A stretch of DNA of 64,000 nt from Actinomycetota bacterium (GCA_018831265.1 JAHJCO010000048.1:1-64000); one strand, 5' to 3'; counted from the first letter of the stretch, positions 16,764 to 25,735 are shown. Translations and numbers: made by a program. The notes: generated by a model not told the origin, from the letters alone.

Positions 16764-17759
16764 ATGGCAGACGAAGAACGCTACGTCAAGCTGGCCGAGA
16801 AGATCTTCATGGGGGAGTCGCCTGTCATCAGGCAGCTCTTCGCCGCGATCGCCGGCCCTGAGGAGGCCGAAGCGCTGTTGGCGATGCCCGCGACCACGGC
16901 CTCGCTTGCCGAGGGCTCGGGCAGGAGCGTCGAGGAGACGCAGTCGATGGTGGACGGGCTCTACCGAAAGGGCCTGGTGTTCAAGAAGGAGACACCAGAG
17001 GGTACCGTCTATCGAATGTGCCGCGACATCATGCAGTTCCACGACGCCACCATACTCTGGCCCGAGGCCCCCCGCTCCTACCTGGACCTCTGGCAGCGAT
17101 ACATGGAGGAGGAGTGGCCGGCGTTTTCCGAGACCGTCGAGAAGATGCTGCCGAGGCCGGTGACCCGCATCGTCCCCGTGTCCGAATCGGTGGACTCCCG
17201 CCAGCAGGTGCTCGCGTTCGAGGACGTCAGGCGGATCGTGGAGAACAGCGAGCCTATAGCGGTCACCAACTGCACCTGCAGGCTGATCGCCCACAAGTGC
17301 GACCGCCCGGTGGAGATCTGCCTGCAGGTCGGCAAGGCGGCCGCCTACTCCGTCGACAGAGGTACCGGGCGGGCCGTGGATACCGAGGAGGCGATCGCGC
17401 TGCTGCGGAAGGCCGAGGAGGCCGGTCTCGTCCACGTGACCATGAACCGTGCCGGCGAGTCCCACTTCATCTGCAACTGCTGCAACGACTGCTGCATGAC
17501 CTTCCCCATGCTGATCGACCGCAAGCTGAAGATGTGCGACCCCAGCCGGTTCGGGTGCGTGATAGACGAGGAGACCTGCACCGGGTGCGGCGACTGCCTC
17601 GAGAGGTGCTTCTTCGGGGCCTTGACGCTCGACGAGTCCAGGGGCCTCATGACCGTCGACGCCGAGGCCTGCATGGGCTGCGGCCTCTGCCAGGTCGTGT
17701 GCCCGGAGGGAGCCGTGTCGCTGGTCGAGGTAAGGGAGCAGGATTTCATCCCCGGCTGA
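16764..17759 (+). CDS. Multi-cluster 4Fe-4S ferredoxin-like protein
   Basis: About 331 residues. The N-terminal third (to about residue 80) has a winged-helix look (ATTASLAEGSGRSVEETQS, then LYRKGLVFKK). The middle has a cysteine-rich motif NCTCRLIAHKCDRP and CNCCNDCC. The C-terminus has two ferredoxin motifs, CTGCGDCLERC and CMGCGLCQVVCPEG. Similar proteins in anaerobes are annotated only as 4Fe-4S binding proteins. It probably carries electrons in the cytoplasm, perhaps with a regulatory input, but no partner gene is adjacent. It starts at GTG 16761 or ATG 16764. Confidence 0.85.
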   Translation: MADEERYVKLAEKIFMGESPVIRQLFAAIAGPEEAEALLAMPATTASLAEGSGRSVEETQSMVDGLYRKGLVFKKETPEGTVYRMCRDIMQFHDATILWPEAPRSYLDLWQRYMEEEWPAFSETVEKMLPRPVTRIVPVSESVDSRQQVLAFEDVRRIVENSEPIAVTNCTCRLIAHKCDRPVEICLQVGKAAAYSVDRGTGRAVDTEEAIALLRKAEEAGLVHVTMNRAGESHFICNCCNDCCMTFPMLIDRKLKMCDPSRFGCVIDEETCTGCGDCLERCFFGALTLDESRGLMTVDAEACMGCGLCQVVCPEGAVSLVEVREQDFIPG

Positions 17760-17795
17760 CGGACGGCCGGGTGAAGGAGAAAGGAGACGCGGTTC

Positions 17796-17996
17796 ATGCC
17801 GGTCTACGAGTACATCTGCACCGGGTGTTCGGAGAGGACCCAGCGCCTGCAGGACGTCGGCGAGGACTCCTCCGGCAGGAAGTGCCTGAGCTGCGGGCAG
17901 GGTGTTCTGAAGAAGGTGTTCTCGGTGTTCGGTACTCAAGCGTCTCAGGGGCCGGGTCTCTCATGCTCGCCATCGCCCGAGAACCGGCGTACCTGA
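17796..17996 (+). CDS. FmdB-like zinc ribbon protein
   Basis: A 66-residue protein starting MPVYEYICTGCSERTQ, with a second CxxC pair in KCLSCGQG. This is the FmdB/CxxC_CxxC_SSSS regulatory-ribbon family, found widely next to methanogenesis, amidase and unrelated genes, with no agreed function. The start has a GGAGAAAGGAG site. It follows the ferredoxin-like gene by 36 bases and may be co-transcribed. The last 20 residues lack conserved features. Confidence 0.88.
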   Translation: MPVYEYICTGCSERTQRLQDVGEDSSGRKCLSCGQGVLKKVFSVFGTQASQGPGLSCSPSPENRRT

Positions 17997-18030
17997 AGGC
18001 GGTGATCCGTCCCCGGTCGGGGACCCGGAG

Positions 18031-18164
18031 TGCAAGTTTACCTCAGACCATTTCTTTCATCTGAAAGTTTTGGTCTGAGGTTTTCTTTCACGAAGGGATT
18101 GAAAGTTTTGGTCTGAGGTAATCTTTCATTCATCTGAAAGTTTTGGTCTGAGGTAAACTTTCAG
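18031..18164. repeat. Array of four GGTCTGAGG-core hairpin units
   Basis: Four copies of the 9-base core lie at 18041-18049 (inverted), 18072-18080, 18110-18118 and 18145-18153. The last three form 29-nt units that start TGAAAGTTTT and end CTTTCA. The fourth pairs almost fully (TGAAAGTTT with AAACTTTCA); in the second, only the outer six base pairs match. It occupies the gap between convergent genes. Confidence 0.92.
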
Positions 18165-18174
18165 TCGGAATGAC

Positions 18175-18207
18175 GTGTAGCAAAAGGGCCTGGCCTTTTT
18201 ACTACAC
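18175..18207. repeat. Hairpin repeat, GGCCTGGCC core variant
   Basis: Arms GTGTAGCAAAAG and TTTTTACTACAC (12 nt, two wobble positions) flank a GGCCTGGCC core, which differs from GGTCAGGCA of the similar-armed unit at 8669. The right arm supplies the TAG stop of the minus-strand gene that ends at 18202. Confidence 0.82.
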
Positions 18208-19281
18208 GGAGATCGTGTAGACGCCGTCGTCGGCCTCGCGCTTCACCCACTCGATTGACGATTCCGCGCCGGTCTCGACCTCCAGACAGGCGGCGATCTT
18301 GGCCGCGTAAAGCACCTGGTTGTATGCGTTGGTGATCTCCACCGAGATCGATCCCGCCTCACGCTCTGTTCGCACCGGGTACCCGAGGCCTCGAACGGCC
18401 ATGTCCATCAGGTGTCTGTCCATGAGGTCGGCGCCGCCCATCTCTATGGCGGTCGCGGACAGATGGGACCTGGTGAAATCCTTCTGGTGACCGTACAGGA
18501 TGCTGGGTATCTCCTCGCCGAGCTCGCTCTCCAGCTCCCTGAGGATGGCGTTCACCGCCTGCACGGCGATAACCACCTCGCGGCGGCCCGTCAGACGGTT
18601 GTGGATGATACCTCGGTCGATCTCCCAGGAGAACATCCGCGCCGCCAGCAGGGGCACCCCGCAGGAGGGGCAGCGGTCGAGCCTCAGGGACCCGTCGCCC
18701 GGCTTTATCTCCTCCAGGTACAGGCGCTCGCCCCCCTCCTCGGGCTTGTCCGAGTGGGTGAGGCGGATCACCAGGTCCGAGCCCTCCATACGCCAGTCGA
18801 TCGCGGCGGACGTCATCTCCTCGATGGACTCGTATATGCCGGCGGCGCTGCCCACGAGTATTTGAGACACCACCGGGTTCAGGATCCGCAGAACAAGGTG
18901 GTCCCCCGCGCGGTAGGAGTCCAGGCCGATCCTGCCGTCGCCGAGCCCCGCGATGTCGGGGGCGATGAGCCACACCAGGAAGCGGGCCATGAACCCAGGC
19001 CTGAAGAAACGGTTGGCGGGCAGGCCTTTTATGTGACGGATGGGGAGGCTCGCGTAGATCGCCTTTCCGATGTTCTTCTGGGCCTGGATCAGGATGCTGT
19101 CCACGCTCATCCCGATGGTGGAGGAGAGATCGGAGAACAGGCTTTCCAGCTCCCCGGCTTCGAGGAAAGTGATCTGGGAGCGCGTCTTTGTCCGGTCCGT
19201 GCTGACTATGGTCCCGTCGTCTCGCCAGTCGAAGAACCGGGCGAACTTCAACGGGAAGTCACACTGTTTGCATTGTCTCAT
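18202..19281 (-). CDS. Internally duplicated zinc-ribbon protein, unknown
   Basis: A 359-residue protein built from two related halves. The first begins CKQCDFPLKFARFFDW and the second, at about residue 206, CPSCGVPLLAARMFSWE. Each starts with a CxxC knuckle followed by a segment on tags and ligand-like sequence (DGTIVSTDRTKTRSQITF against RGIIHNRLTGRREVVIAV), then a helix with LESLFSDL or LRELESEL and a motif with HIKG or AQKN and HQKDF. This is clear intragenic duplication. There is no signal peptide and no family I can name. The C-terminal stop codon comes from the adjacent hairpin repeat. Confidence 0.75.
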   Translation of the reverse strand: MRQCKQCDFPLKFARFFDWRDDGTIVSTDRTKTRSQITFLEAGELESLFSDLSSTIGMSVDSILIQAQKNIGKAIYASLPIRHIKGLPANRFFRPGFMARFLVWLIAPDIAGLGDGRIGLDSYRAGDHLVLRILNPVVSQILVGSAAGIYESIEEMTSAAIDWRMEGSDLVIRLTHSDKPEEGGERLYLEEIKPGDGSLRLDRCPSCGVPLLAARMFSWEIDRGIIHNRLTGRREVVIAVQAVNAILRELESELGEEIPSILYGHQKDFTRSHLSATAIEMGGADLMDRHLMDMAVRGLGYPVRTEREAGSISVEITNAYNQVLYAAKIAACLEVETGAESSIEWVKREADDGVYTISV

Positions 19282-19350
19282 GGCATCATCAAGAGATGCG
19301 CCGTCAGCCGGCGCCGTCGTCCGGAGGCCGCGCCGCGGCCTTCAGGATGG

Positions 19351-19482
19351 TTACTTATCGAACTTGGCCCGGGCCTTTTCCGCCTTCTTGGTGGCCTTAC
19401 CCGCCTTGCGACCCACCTTGCCGGCCTTCTTGTTCAGCTTCTTGGCCTTCTTCTCGAGCTTCTTGACCTTCCTGGCCTTCAT
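19351..19482 (-). CDS. Very basic Lys/Ala-rich small protein
   Basis: A 43-residue protein with ATG at 19480-19482 and a GGAGAAGGGAG site upstream. About half of the residues are Lys, Arg or Ala, in a repeating KKA pattern (KKLEKKAKKLNKKAGKVG). It resembles the lysine-rich tails of histone-H1-like and nucleoid-associated proteins and may bind nucleic acid. No family is assigned. It lies 69 bases downstream of the start of the duplicated zinc-ribbon gene on the same strand, so it would be first in that transcript. Confidence 0.65.
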   Translation of the reverse strand: MKARKVKKLEKKAKKLNKKAGKVGRKAGKATKKAEKARAKFDK

Positions 19483-19768
19483 GCGCCGTCTCCCTTCTCC
19501 TTGCCGCTTGCCGAGTACCAGCCCCGCAGTGCAGCCTTTATCATAATGGGGATGGTATCCATTGTCACGGGCGGTGAGCGAGTGGCAGACAACGAGTCGG
19601 GGGCGCCGTACGGCGACCTCGCGCTGAAATACGACGAGCGCGCAGGGTGCAGTTTCTTGCCGGGAAGCCCGGCGGGTGACCCGAGATTCCACCCCCGCGG
19701 GCTATTCAAAAGCGGCGCGACGGGGACGATAATAATGGTGTAGGGGTAATCGATCCGGAGGTGTCGCG

Positions 19769-19936
19769 ATGCTCGCGCTCCTTGTTCTGGGTTTCGTCTT
19801 CTACGCGTTTCTGCTCTGCGTGGCGTTCGCGGTGTTTTCCCTGTGCGTCGCCGACTTCGAGATCGCCGTCCACGAGCACTTCAAGCATGCGAAGCGGCAC
19901 GACGGCGGCAACGGCGACCGTCTTTCACCGGCCTGA
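19769..19936 (+). CDS. Small single-span membrane protein
   Basis: A 55-residue protein starting at an ATG with GGAGGTG upstream. It has one long hydrophobic helix (LALLVLGFVFYAFLLCVAFA), then a short acidic and His-rich cytoplasmic or periplasmic tail (EIAVHEHFKHAKRHDGG). I recognise no family. Small proteins of this kind often act with membrane transporters or enzymes, but no partner is adjacent. Confidence 0.62.
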   Translation: MLALLVLGFVFYAFLLCVAFAVFSLCVADFEIAVHEHFKHAKRHDGGNGDRLSPA

Positions 19937-20096
19937 CGGCTCCCGTCGCCGTAGGCGATATTCAGCATTAAATCGGGATTAATCGCCCTCGCGCGGTGGT
20001 GCGAAACTGGCGGATTCATCAACGGTCGGCTATCCTATCATGTGGCCCCGGGACGGTACGCCGATGGCCGGCGGGAGTCGCGGGGTGGGAGGTTGC

Positions 20097-21929
20097 ATGT
20101 CGCGGGTGCTCGAGGAGCAGTCATCGATAAAGCGCTACTGGCTGGAGCCGGACGCGGACACCGTACACCCGGTGTCGCTCAGCGTGACCGGTCTGACCGG
20201 CGAGGTCATCGAGACGGTGCAGTACTCGCCCCGTGCCGGGCTCGAGATCGTGGCCAACCTGCAGAGGCGTCACGGTGTCCTGGTGGATTTCGGGCGGGAG
20301 GTCGGAGGCGTCCCCCGGGTCGCGTTCGGCACCGGCGGATGCGGCAAGGTGGGCGTCCAGGCCTTCGAGTCCACGAGGCACCTCATCAATCCGCTGGGCG
20401 CCGAGGCGGTGTCGCTGCTGGAGCCCCCCGCGTACTACCGGCACCTGAAGGGCCGGGCCGAGTCCGAGGCGATACTTCCACACTGCGGGGGGTTCCGCTA
20501 CCTCTGGCTCTACCCAGAGCACCCGGGCAGGGTCACGGTCAGGGAGGTGGCCGTCGACTACACGCCTCACAGGCCCGCCGGTATCGACGACTGCGGTTAC
20601 TTCCTGTGCAGCGACGACATGTTGAACAGGATCTGGTACGCAGGGCTGCACACCCTGGAGATGTGCACCGTAAGCCCTTCGCGCGGGGGCGTCCACGGTA
20701 GGCACCCGATAGGCAGGGGGGACTGGGTGCTGATCGACGGGGCCAAGCGCGACAGGCTCATCTGGACGGGCGACCTGGGGCCGATGGGCGTGGGGACGTT
20801 CGTGGGTACCGGGAACGGCGCGGCGGTGCGCGATTCGCTGACCTCCCTGGCATACTTCCAGATGAAGAACGGTTACATACCGGCGTGCAGCCCGGGGCCG
20901 ATCCCGGCGAGGGTGGCCTCCGCGTTCTTCGGGGACTACACGGCGTGGTGGGTGGTATGCCTCTACCAGTACTACCTGCACACCGGCGACGATGAGACCG
21001 CCCGCCAGTGTTTCCCCCAGGTGAAGAGAGCGCTGTCGTACCTGCATTCACAGTGCAGGGGCGGCCTCTTTCGCCAGAGCCCGCTCAATATGTTCGAATG
21101 GTGCTTCACCGTGATGAGGCGCGGCAAGCCCTCGTACACCAACATCATGTACTACTGGGCCCTGAACAGCGCGTCCCGACTCGCCCACCGGCTGGGGGAG
21201 GAATCGGTGAGCGCCGGGTACGTGTCCCGTGCCTTCCGCCTGGGCGAGAGGATAGAACGCGCGCTGTACGACCAGGGCCGAGGCGTCTACGTGGATACCA
21301 GCGCCGACAGGGAGCGGGTCCCGCAGGACGCTAACTCGCTGGCCATCCTGTCCGGCCTCATCCTCGAGCCGGACACGGCCATGGTGGCGCTCGACTACAT
21401 GAGGGACAGGATGTGGGAGGAATGGGGCTCGACCAACGTCGACGTCCCCTACTACCGCCTCACCCCGGATATCGGTCCTCACAACAAAAGGGTCGTCCCG
21501 TTCATGAACAACTACGAGGCGCTGGCGCGCTTCGCGGCGGGTGACGACGACGGCGCGCTCGAGCTCATCAGGCGGTGCTGGGGCGGGATGGTCGACAGCG
21601 AGCCGAACACCACCTTCTGGGAGTGGAAGGGGCCCGATGGGGGAGTCGACGGCCGGTTGACATCCCTGTGTCACGGGTGGTCGGCGGGCGCGACGCCCCT
21701 GCTGTCCAAGTACGTACTGGGTATCCGGCCCTCGGAGCCCGGTTACAGCGGCTTCAAGGTCGACCCCCGGCTCGGAGACCTGGAGTGGGCCGAGGGACGG
21801 GTCCCGGTGCCGGGCGGGTTCATCGAGGCACGAGTGGAGAAGGTGAAAGGGGCCGTGAGCATCAAGGTCGATATGCCTTCGGGCTGTGTCATAGAGGGCA
21901 CCCGGGGACGCGTCATAGAGCTGGCTTGA
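20097..21929 (+). CDS. Six-hairpin glycosidase, rhamnosidase-like (GH78-type)
   Basis: About 610 residues from the ATG at 20097, which has GGGAGG upstream (an ATG at 20040 would add 19 residues). An N-terminal beta-rich region is followed by an (alpha/alpha)6 barrel. The segment IDGAKRDRLIWTGDLG closely matches the catalytic region of family 78 alpha-L-rhamnosidases (D-G-x-K-R-D-R-x-x-W-x-G-D). Later segments NNYEALARF and TTFWEWKGP are also typical. There is no signal peptide, so it would act in the cytoplasm. It may also be a related hydrolase for other sugars. Confidence 0.85.
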   Translation: MSRVLEEQSSIKRYWLEPDADTVHPVSLSVTGLTGEVIETVQYSPRAGLEIVANLQRRHGVLVDFGREVGGVPRVAFGTGGCGKVGVQAFESTRHLINPLGAEAVSLLEPPAYYRHLKGRAESEAILPHCGGFRYLWLYPEHPGRVTVREVAVDYTPHRPAGIDDCGYFLCSDDMLNRIWYAGLHTLEMCTVSPSRGGVHGRHPIGRGDWVLIDGAKRDRLIWTGDLGPMGVGTFVGTGNGAAVRDSLTSLAYFQMKNGYIPACSPGPIPARVASAFFGDYTAWWVVCLYQYYLHTGDDETARQCFPQVKRALSYLHSQCRGGLFRQSPLNMFEWCFTVMRRGKPSYTNIMYYWALNSASRLAHRLGEESVSAGYVSRAFRLGERIERALYDQGRGVYVDTSADRERVPQDANSLAILSGLILEPDTAMVALDYMRDRMWEEWGSTNVDVPYYRLTPDIGPHNKRVVPFMNNYEALARFAAGDDDGALELIRRCWGGMVDSEPNTTFWEWKGPDGGVDGRLTSLCHGWSAGATPLLSKYVLGIRPSEPGYSGFKVDPRLGDLEWAEGRVPVPGGFIEARVEKVKGAVSIKVDMPSGCVIEGTRGRVIELA

Positions 21930-21957
21930 TCTTGATCGACTTCTAGTTGTTCCAACA

Positions 21958-21970
21958 GGGGTCTGACCCC
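21958..21970. repeat. Short GGGGTCTGACCCC palindrome
   Basis: A solitary 13-base near-perfect palindrome between convergent genes, identical to the motif at 23492-23504. It is probably a reduced member of the hairpin family. Confidence 0.7.
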
Positions 21971-21982
21971 ATTTGATCGGGT

Positions 21983-23284
21983 TTAAAGTGGGGGCTTGAT
22001 GCCGTGTGGCTGGCCCGTCGCTCCCAGTGACATGTCAAGCCGGGCGTTGAACCGCTGGCCGTCGAATTCCAGGCCGTAGACATTTGCGATCATGCGCAGC
22101 ACGCGGAAGGTGCCAACCTCTATCCACGATTCAACGACCGCGTCGCTGACCCCCTGCTGGCTGGACGCTCCCAGCGGGCTGGTGACATATTTCGCCGGCA
22201 CCCTGTACCTGTAGTGGTAGCACTGACTGGTGCCCACGGTCTGATTCCCGAGATCCTCGACGCCTGAGAACTCGTTCCAGAAGCCCAGGATGTCCCCCGT
22301 ACTCGTGGCAGGATCGGCCGCCTGCCATCCGGCCCCGGCGGCGGTCTGGAAGACCCTCTTGTCGACCTGTATGAGGCCCACCAGGTAAGGCTTGCCCATC
22401 ACCGAGAAGTTGTTCTCCCAGTAGGTGGCCGAAGGCTTTTCGAACATCACCTTGCCCGAGCCCCCCGACTGCCCCGCCTGAACGCTTTCCAGCGTCACCT
22501 GGATACCCATCTCGAAGCTGCCCAGGGCCTCCATCGCGGATCCGGCCTTACGGACGTTTCCGGCGCGGCTGTTGAAGAGCGCGTCCCTTCCGCCGAAGAA
22601 GAAGAACCAGATAGCGCCCGACACCAGCAGCACGGCGACGATGATCATCAACCACTCGCCTATGCCCCAGTCGGACAGGGCGCCGGTGCGCTCCCGGCGC
22701 TCCCGGCGCTCCCGGCGCTCAGGGTACGCCTGGCCCGCCGGCGGGGCAGCCTCGTGCGAGGCCGATGGCGTAACGTCGGAAAGGTAGCTGGTGACCACAG
22801 GACCGGCAGGCTGCGCGGCGGGCGCCCGCCTGTAGCTGTCGTCGGCCATGCTCGGCAGGTGCCCACCGAAAGCGGCCCCGCACTGCTTGCAGTACCTCTG
22901 CTCGTGGGGATTGGCCGCGCCGCAACGGTCGCACGACTTCGCCTTGATCATGAAGTCGGCCGTCACGTCGGTCTGCTGGATCTCGGCGGGCTCGTCGGCG
23001 AACTGCTCCTGCCAGGTCGCCTGCTGCTCGATCGATTGCGCCGATTCGCTGGCCGCCTGCTTGTATACCTCGATGTCCGCGGGCTCCGCCCGGTGTACGG
23101 TGGGCCTGCCCGGTGCCAGGCGGGTGGACTCCTCGGCACCGGCGGGGGTAAAGGTGGCGGGTTCGAGCATCTCCGGCGGGACCTCGCTCGAGGTCACCGG
23201 GTCCAGGTCCTTCCCACATTTCATGCAGAAGCGGGCCTCAGGCGGATTCTCCAGCCCGCAAAGATCACATACTCTCAAGCGCAC
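21983..23284 (-). CDS. Double zinc-ribbon membrane protein with LppX/LolA-like domain
   Basis: A 433-residue protein. It starts with zinc ribbon CDLCGLENPPEARFCMKCG, and a second CDRCGAANPHEQRYCKQCG is at about residue 116. A low-complexity linker with an (RRE) repeat at about 190-200 comes before one membrane helix (WLMIIVAVLLVSGAIWFFFF). The C-terminal about 190 residues are extracytoplasmic and resemble the lipid-binding LppX/LolA-like fold (SGGSGKVMFEKPSATYWEN, VDKRVFQTAAGAGWQ). The cytoplasmic zinc ribbons and outside sensor-like domain suggest signalling or envelope sensing, which is an inference. The start ATG at 23282-23284 has GAGGTGCGC upstream. Confidence 0.82.
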   Translation of the reverse strand: MRLRVCDLCGLENPPEARFCMKCGKDLDPVTSSEVPPEMLEPATFTPAGAEESTRLAPGRPTVHRAEPADIEVYKQAASESAQSIEQQATWQEQFADEPAEIQQTDVTADFMIKAKSCDRCGAANPHEQRYCKQCGAAFGGHLPSMADDSYRRAPAAQPAGPVVTSYLSDVTPSASHEAAPPAGQAYPERRERRERRERTGALSDWGIGEWLMIIVAVLLVSGAIWFFFFGGRDALFNSRAGNVRKAGSAMEALGSFEMGIQVTLESVQAGQSGGSGKVMFEKPSATYWENNFSVMGKPYLVGLIQVDKRVFQTAAGAGWQAADPATSTGDILGFWNEFSGVEDLGNQTVGTSQCYHYRYRVPAKYVTSPLGASSQQGVSDAVVESWIEVGTFRVLRMIANVYGLEFDGQRFNARLDMSLGATGQPHGIKPPL

Positions 23285-23323
23285 CTCTCGTCGTCAATAT
23301 CAGCGCTATTCTAACGCAAGAAG

Positions 23324-23394
23324 GGGGTCAAACCTGAAATTTTGCATTTCTTGCATAAAGACGCAGAAACGACAAAATCATCAGGTTTGACCCC
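23324..23394. repeat. Inverted repeat, GGGGTCAAACCTGA arms
   Basis: The left arm GGGGTCAAACCTGA and right arm TCAGGTTTGACCCC pair over 14 bases. AAAATTTTG-type sequence inside extends the stem imperfectly. It lies upstream of the zinc-ribbon gene and downstream of the GT-C-like gene, both on the minus strand. Confidence 0.85.
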
Positions 23395-23426
23395 GGTGCT
23401 TTGTCTCTCGGGGATTTGTGTCACCA

Positions 23427-23504
23427 GGGGTCAGACCCCTTGCTTTTGCATTAGCACGTAGTCGTGATCTGAGTTCTAGAACGACAAAAGCGGGGTCTGA
23501 CCCC
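23427..23504. repeat. Inverted repeat with GGGGTCAGACCCC ends
   Basis: GGGGTCAGACCCC at 23427-23439, followed by TTGCTTTTG, faces CAAAAGCGGGGTCTGACCCC at 23485-23504. Each end is itself palindromic, so the element can form two small hairpins or one large one. The stop TAA of the next minus-strand gene lies five bases beyond. Confidence 0.85.
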
Positions 23505-23509
23505 ATTGA

Positions 23510-25735
23510 TTAGTCGTCTACGCGCAACTGCGGTTCGCCCAACAGCAGGTACACCGGCACCGTGCCCTCCAGCCGGAACTGCTTTCCGTAGACGTCCACG
23601 GGGGGGCCGCTCCATTGAAGGCTCAGGTTGTGACGCCCGTGGGACAGCTCGACCGGGGGCAGCTGGAGGTGCCAGCTCCCGCTCCCGAACCTCACCGCCG
23701 TGAGGGGCTTCCCGTCGAGCTCGACCTTCAATTCCCCCTGGCCGTCCGGGTCGGCTACCACGAGATCCATCGCATAGGAGGAAGCCGGGCCCCGGTTCTC
23801 GAGCCTGATGGCCGCCTGCGGCCGGAGCATCGCCGTCCATGCACGACCGTCGTCCAGGATGCTCGGTGGAGAGAGGTTCTGATCGTAGAGAGGGTAGACG
23901 GCCGCGGGGGCAGCCACCACGTCGTAGATGTAGCCGTCGGATGTCTCTTCGACGAGTTCGTAACCCCGCGGCATCAACGCCGGGTCGAAAGGAACCCCTG
24001 TCGGGTTGTTGCCGAACTCCCTGCTCCGGTAATAGCTGTCCAGCACCGCTACCTTCTTTATGCCCAGGCCTGCCAGCATGGACGGTGTATAGGGCGAGTA
24101 GATGTCCTTCAGTGCCAGGCGGTAGAGGTCGTCCTCTGTCCCGGGTTCGACCCCGTTGAGCATGGGATGCTCGTGGAACTGCTGGAAGTAGCGGAAGTGG
24201 AGGGTAGCGTACTCGTTGCCCTGGGCGAGCGGATATATCGCCACCGGTTCGGAGGCCGGGTAGCCCGCCAGCGCCTCCAGCGTCGCGGGGGGCTGCCGGA
24301 CGTCGTGCGAGCGCAGCGGCGGGATTATGGTCACGTCCAGGCAGAACAGCGCCAGCAGCACCAGGGCGATCGACCAGGAGGCCCTGCGGCTACAAGAGCG
24401 TCCCCTGATGAGCATCGCCAGCCCCAGGCCGGCGAGCAGGCAGACCACGAAGACGAACACCAGCGCCCAGCGGCAGAAGTATCGGAAATAAGGCACGAGC
24501 TTGAGCACGAGGTAGGACGGGGCGGGGATCTCCGCCGCGCCGATGTGAAACGTCGGCGGCAGCGAGAGGATGAACGCCGAGACGGCCGACAGCGTGCAGA
24601 AGTAGAGGAGCAGCTCCGAGCTGCGCCCGTCCGCCGTCCAGGGCGAATCCACCTCGCTCTCGATGTCGGCCCGCCGTCGAACCCGCCTGACGAGGAGCAC
24701 CAGCGCCACGGCTGCCAGCGCGTAGGTGACCAGGCCGGGGTAGTCGGTCACCTCGTTGGAGGTCCTTGCCCCGAGGCGCTTTCCCACGAACTCGTCGGTG
24801 AACCAGCTCCAGCTCAGTGAGTGCGCCGGCGGGATCACGTAGTTCCAGGGATCGGCGGAGAACATCCCGGCCTCGGCGACCGTCTCCCGGCTCTGTGTGG
24901 CCACGGCCCTGGAACGCTTCCCGAACGGCCACTTGAGGAAAGGCATGACGGCCAGCGCCACCACCAGGATCACCGCCGCTACGAGCAACGCCGTACGCCG
25001 CCGGGAGACCCTGCGCCCGGTACGCGGGCGACGCCGCCTGAGCCGGACCAGCCCCGCCGACGCCGCGAAGATGACGGCCATCGCGGCGCAGAAGAGGCCG
25101 AAATGAAGGTCGGTGTAGAAGGCGATGACGGCGGCCAGCGCGACTCCCGCCGCGCTCACCAGGTCCTTCCGCCTGTAGAAGACCAGCATCGCCAGGACGA
25201 ATAGCGGCAGGGTGTATACCGCGGTCAGGCTCAACTGGTCGAAGGTCCGGGAGGTGTGCCACGGTGAGAAGGCGTAGAGGAACCCCCCCGCGAAGGACGC
25301 CGGGAAGCTGCGTGTAAGGTAGAAGACCAGCGCGAACATGGCGGCGCCGGCCATGGGGAACGACAGCAGCAGCATCAGGCTGTAGGCGCCCTGCGGACCG
25401 AGCAGGCGTGCGACCTGGTTCTCCAGTCCGCTGGACAGCGGGTAGACGGGGACCCCGGTGAGGTCGTAACCGAAGGGATACGCGTAGATGGTGGGCTTCT
25501 GTCCGCTCAGGCCCTTCTCGCCGGCGTACCCTGCGTACCAGGTATTGGCTATGTTGGCCACGCCGTCCCCCGGGGTCTCGGGGCTGAAGTAGTGGCTGCC
25601 GCCGTGGATCGCGAGAGGCCAGGTGAGGACGACCGCGACCGCGGCGTAGAAGACGAACGCGAGTATGAGACCGACGGCCGTTCTCCGGGGCCCGCCAGGC
25701 GCCTTCGCCACCGCCTCACCACCCTCCGGGGTCAT
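23510..25735 (-). CDS. Large polytopic GT-C-like membrane protein
   Basis: About 741 residues from the ATG at 25733-25735 (a GTG at 25792 would add 19). An N-terminal helix (GLILAFVFYAAVAVVLTWPL) is followed by an acidic loop (SPETPGDGVANIANTWYAG) and about a dozen helices, then a soluble C-terminal domain of about 220 residues rich in beta strands (GQGELKVELDGKPLTAVRFG). The helices FDQLSLTAVYTLPLFVLAML parallel those of the protein at 9626-11428. It is probably a sugar or lipid-linked glycan transferase, but no catalytic motif proves this. The TAA stop lies close to a hairpin repeat. Confidence 0.8.
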   Translation of the reverse strand: MTPEGGEAVAKAPGGPRRTAVGLILAFVFYAAVAVVLTWPLAIHGGSHYFSPETPGDGVANIANTWYAGYAGEKGLSGQKPTIYAYPFGYDLTGVPVYPLSSGLENQVARLLGPQGAYSLMLLLSFPMAGAAMFALVFYLTRSFPASFAGGFLYAFSPWHTSRTFDQLSLTAVYTLPLFVLAMLVFYRRKDLVSAAGVALAAVIAFYTDLHFGLFCAAMAVIFAASAGLVRLRRRRPRTGRRVSRRRTALLVAAVILVVALAVMPFLKWPFGKRSRAVATQSRETVAEAGMFSADPWNYVIPPAHSLSWSWFTDEFVGKRLGARTSNEVTDYPGLVTYALAAVALVLLVRRVRRRADIESEVDSPWTADGRSSELLLYFCTLSAVSAFILSLPPTFHIGAAEIPAPSYLVLKLVPYFRYFCRWALVFVFVVCLLAGLGLAMLIRGRSCSRRASWSIALVLLALFCLDVTIIPPLRSHDVRQPPATLEALAGYPASEPVAIYPLAQGNEYATLHFRYFQQFHEHPMLNGVEPGTEDDLYRLALKDIYSPYTPSMLAGLGIKKVAVLDSYYRSREFGNNPTGVPFDPALMPRGYELVEETSDGYIYDVVAAPAAVYPLYDQNLSPPSILDDGRAWTAMLRPQAAIRLENRGPASSYAMDLVVADPDGQGELKVELDGKPLTAVRFGSGSWHLQLPPVELSHGRHNLSLQWSGPPVDVYGKQFRLEGTVPVYLLLGEPQLRVDD

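Noticed and set aside
18031..18207. A CRISPR array
   Set aside because: The repeated units are self-complementary with changing arms and no regular unique spacers, and no cas gene is nearby.
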